Source of the DNA: Mucilaginibacter saanensis
GTDB taxonomy: Bacteria; Bacteroidota; Bacteroidia; Sphingobacteriales; Sphingobacteriaceae
Direction: 5' to 3'
Length of the DNA: 64,000 bases
Assembly: GCF_014200575.1 (NCBI RefSeq)
Contig: NZ_JACHBZ010000001.1
Coordinates: forward strand, 62,001-126,000
A program made the position numbers and the translations under genes. This document shows positions 63,291 through 64,000 of this stretch, one piece after another (the first letter of the stretch is position 1; every line of letters starts with the position of its first letter). Under the pieces are notes generated by a model. It ran no database searches. It was not told the origin of the DNA and saw only the letters and a program-made list of their open reading frames with translations.

Positions 63291-63390
63291 TGTTTTCTGC
63301 CGTTTACCGAAAGTTTCAAAAGCTTCGCCAAAAAGCCCTGTTAATAGTTTGGCCTGCACTGCAATTTTGAAGAAAAAACAACATTGCTCT
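63291..63390 (+). promoter_or_regulatory. Shared leader block, unit 1
   Basis: TTTTCTGCCGTTTACCGAAA followed by GTTTC and TTCGCCAAAAAG, ending at the micro-ORF start. GCCGTTTACCG begins at 63299, 92 bases before the ATG. It matches the block at 63552 in sequence and distance. Confidence 0.55.
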
Positions 63391-63486
63391 ATGAAAACTT
63401 TATTTACTCCACTGGTATCGCTGATAGTTTACTTACAGGAACATTCGCCCTTATTTACGCAGTTGATTGGTAACCTGGTTACTTAA
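63391..63486 (+). CDS. Putative 31-codon micro-ORF (unit 1)
   Basis: 31 aa, starts MKTLFTPLVSLIVYLQEHSP and ends with IGNLVT, with few charges. It aligns with the next micro-ORF as MKTL, a hydrophobic run, His, Leu and IGxL. An amphipathic helix is likely. No family known. The evidence that it is real is the paralogue and the shared leader, not length. Confidence 0.5.
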   Translation: MKTLFTPLVSLIVYLQEHSPLFTQLIGNLVT

Positions 63487-63551
63487 AAAAGGAATCGCCA
63501 GATTTATGCTTAAAACCAACAGGTTTAAATAAGCCGGCTCATTTCATCGGT

Positions 63552-63650
63552 ATTTTCAGGCCGTTTACCGGAAGTTTAGCTGTATTCGCCTAAAACCATT
63601 ACTTAAAAAAACATTCTGTTAGCACATTTGAACTATAAATCACAAACACT
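63552..63650 (+). promoter_or_regulatory. Shared leader block, unit 2
   Basis: ATTTTCAGGCCGTTTACCGG then AAGTTTAGCTGTATTCGCCT and AAAACC. GCCGTTTACCG begins at 63560, 91 bases before the second micro-ORF. Together with unit 1 it suggests a duplicated segment of 200-250 bases. Confidence 0.55.
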
Positions 63651-63749
63651 ATGAAAACTTTACTTGCCGTACAAATTATTCATCTGCTCATGAAAGCGGC
63701 AGATCATGCCGGGGCACTGCTCCATTCTATCGGTCACCTCATAAAATAG
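63651..63749 (+). CDS. Putative 32-codon micro-ORF (unit 2)
   Basis: 32 aa: MKTLLAVQIIHLLMKAADHA, then GALLHSIGHLIK. The first four codons are MKTL as in unit 1, and HxxxLxxxIGxL is shared. Four His residues line one helical face. It may be a small membrane-active peptide, a toxin or a regulator; unknown. Confidence 0.5.
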   Translation: MKTLLAVQIIHLLMKAADHAGALLHSIGHLIK

Positions 63750-63809
63750 TGCTCTCCATCAATCATTATAGCAGATATTTTGTTGTTATGATACATAACC
63801 TACTTTAAT

Positions 63810-64000
63810 ATGAAAAAGGGAGATACTGTAAACTGGAAATGGGGCGAATCAACTGCCGAAGGCAAAATAGTTAAGACATATCAGGAGCCTGTAACCAAGG
63901 TTATAAAAGGCGCTAAGGTAAAGCGTAACGCCAATAAAGATAAACCTGCCTTTGAAATTGAACAAGACAACGGCAACAAGGTGCTAAAATCAGCAAGCGA
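63810..64000 (+). CDS. DUF2945 (hypervirulence-associated TUDOR) domain protein (partial, 3' end outside window)
   Basis: First 63 residues of a gene cut by the right edge. MKKGDTVNWKWGESTAEGKI, TKVIKGAKVKRNANKDKPAF and EIEQDNGNKVLKSAS match the small DUF2945/HVA1 fold, which runs 65-75 residues in the family, so the stop should be just outside. Function unclear; such proteins often lie near stress or DNA-repair genes. Confidence 0.88.
   Translation, partial: MKKGDTVNWKWGESTAEGKIVKTYQEPVTKVIKGAKVKRNANKDKPAFEIEQDNGNKVLKSAS

Overview
The window is chromosomal DNA of a Bacteroidota bacterium, most likely of the family Sphingobacteriaceae (Mucilaginibacter/Pedobacter-like). The evidence is the lack of Shine-Dalgarno spacing before most genes, promoters of the Bacteroidota form TTG-N19-TAnnTTTG in front of the ribosomal operons and sucD, the position of rpsJ behind fusA, and many Bacteroidota protein types (DUF6340-like lipoproteins, carboxypeptidase-regulatory-like domains, TonB-C proteins, PspC/LiaF-like envelope proteins). 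No tRNA, rRNA, CRISPR array, transposase or phage gene was seen.

Layout. 0-11.3 kb: mixed accessory and housekeeping genes: an Mla-type lipid ABC transporter (cut by the left edge), an SDR oxidoreductase, a PspC plus LiaF-like envelope-stress pair, a Nudix hydrolase, a prephenate dehydrogenase that looks like the fungal TYR1 type, membrane and TonB proteins, and a C45-family lipoprotein. 11.7-27.0 kb: one long ribosomal block on the plus strand, starting at rplC and running through the S10, spc and alpha operons (rplC to rplQ, with secY, map, infA, rpmJ and rpoA). 27-37.8 kb: an NTF2-like secreted protein, dnaK, a small secreted protein, a nucleotidyltransferase, an M42 peptidase, two tandem paralogous lipoproteins, a GNAT enzyme and pruA. 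37.9-42.9 kb: a carbon dioxide/bicarbonate neighbourhood with two paralogous beta-carbonic anhydrases, a SulP transporter and a DUF1275 protein. 43.1-46.7 kb: an acyl-CoA carboxylase beta subunit, a serine hydrolase and an NTF2-like protein. 47.6-51.2 kb: the str operon (rpsL-rpsG-fusA-rpsJ) on the minus strand, separated from the rest of the S10 cluster by about 20 kb of unrelated genes. 51.4-57.2 kb: small lipoprotein, CWC protein, class Ia ribonucleotide reductase (nrdB, a four-helix-bundle gene, nrdA) and msrB. 58.3-64.0 kb: sucD, a secreted protein with a possible thioester-domain motif pair, a VOC protein, a dicarboxylate symporter, two duplicated micro-ORF units and a DUF2945 gene cut by the right edge.

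Intergenic space is unusually rich in dispersed, hairpin-forming repeats. At least six families occur, each in two or more copies: a composite 'AGCTCC-palindrome' element, a three-hairpin 'TTCAGCT' element, TCATCCTGAG and TCATTGCGAG palindromes, a GGCTAAAGCC element, and a GGCGCACGCGTGCCGCG inverted repeat. The 1 kb gap at 57.2-58.3 kb is made almost wholly of such pieces.

The strongest leads for something undescribed are the duplicated 31/32-codon micro-ORF units at 63.3-63.75 kb, which share a leader block about 91 bases before each start, and the secreted protein at 59.46 kb with a YC-L...IQxLLW motif pair. The fungal-type TyrA and the two-copy composite repeat element follow. Functions are read from motifs seen by eye; no database search was run.
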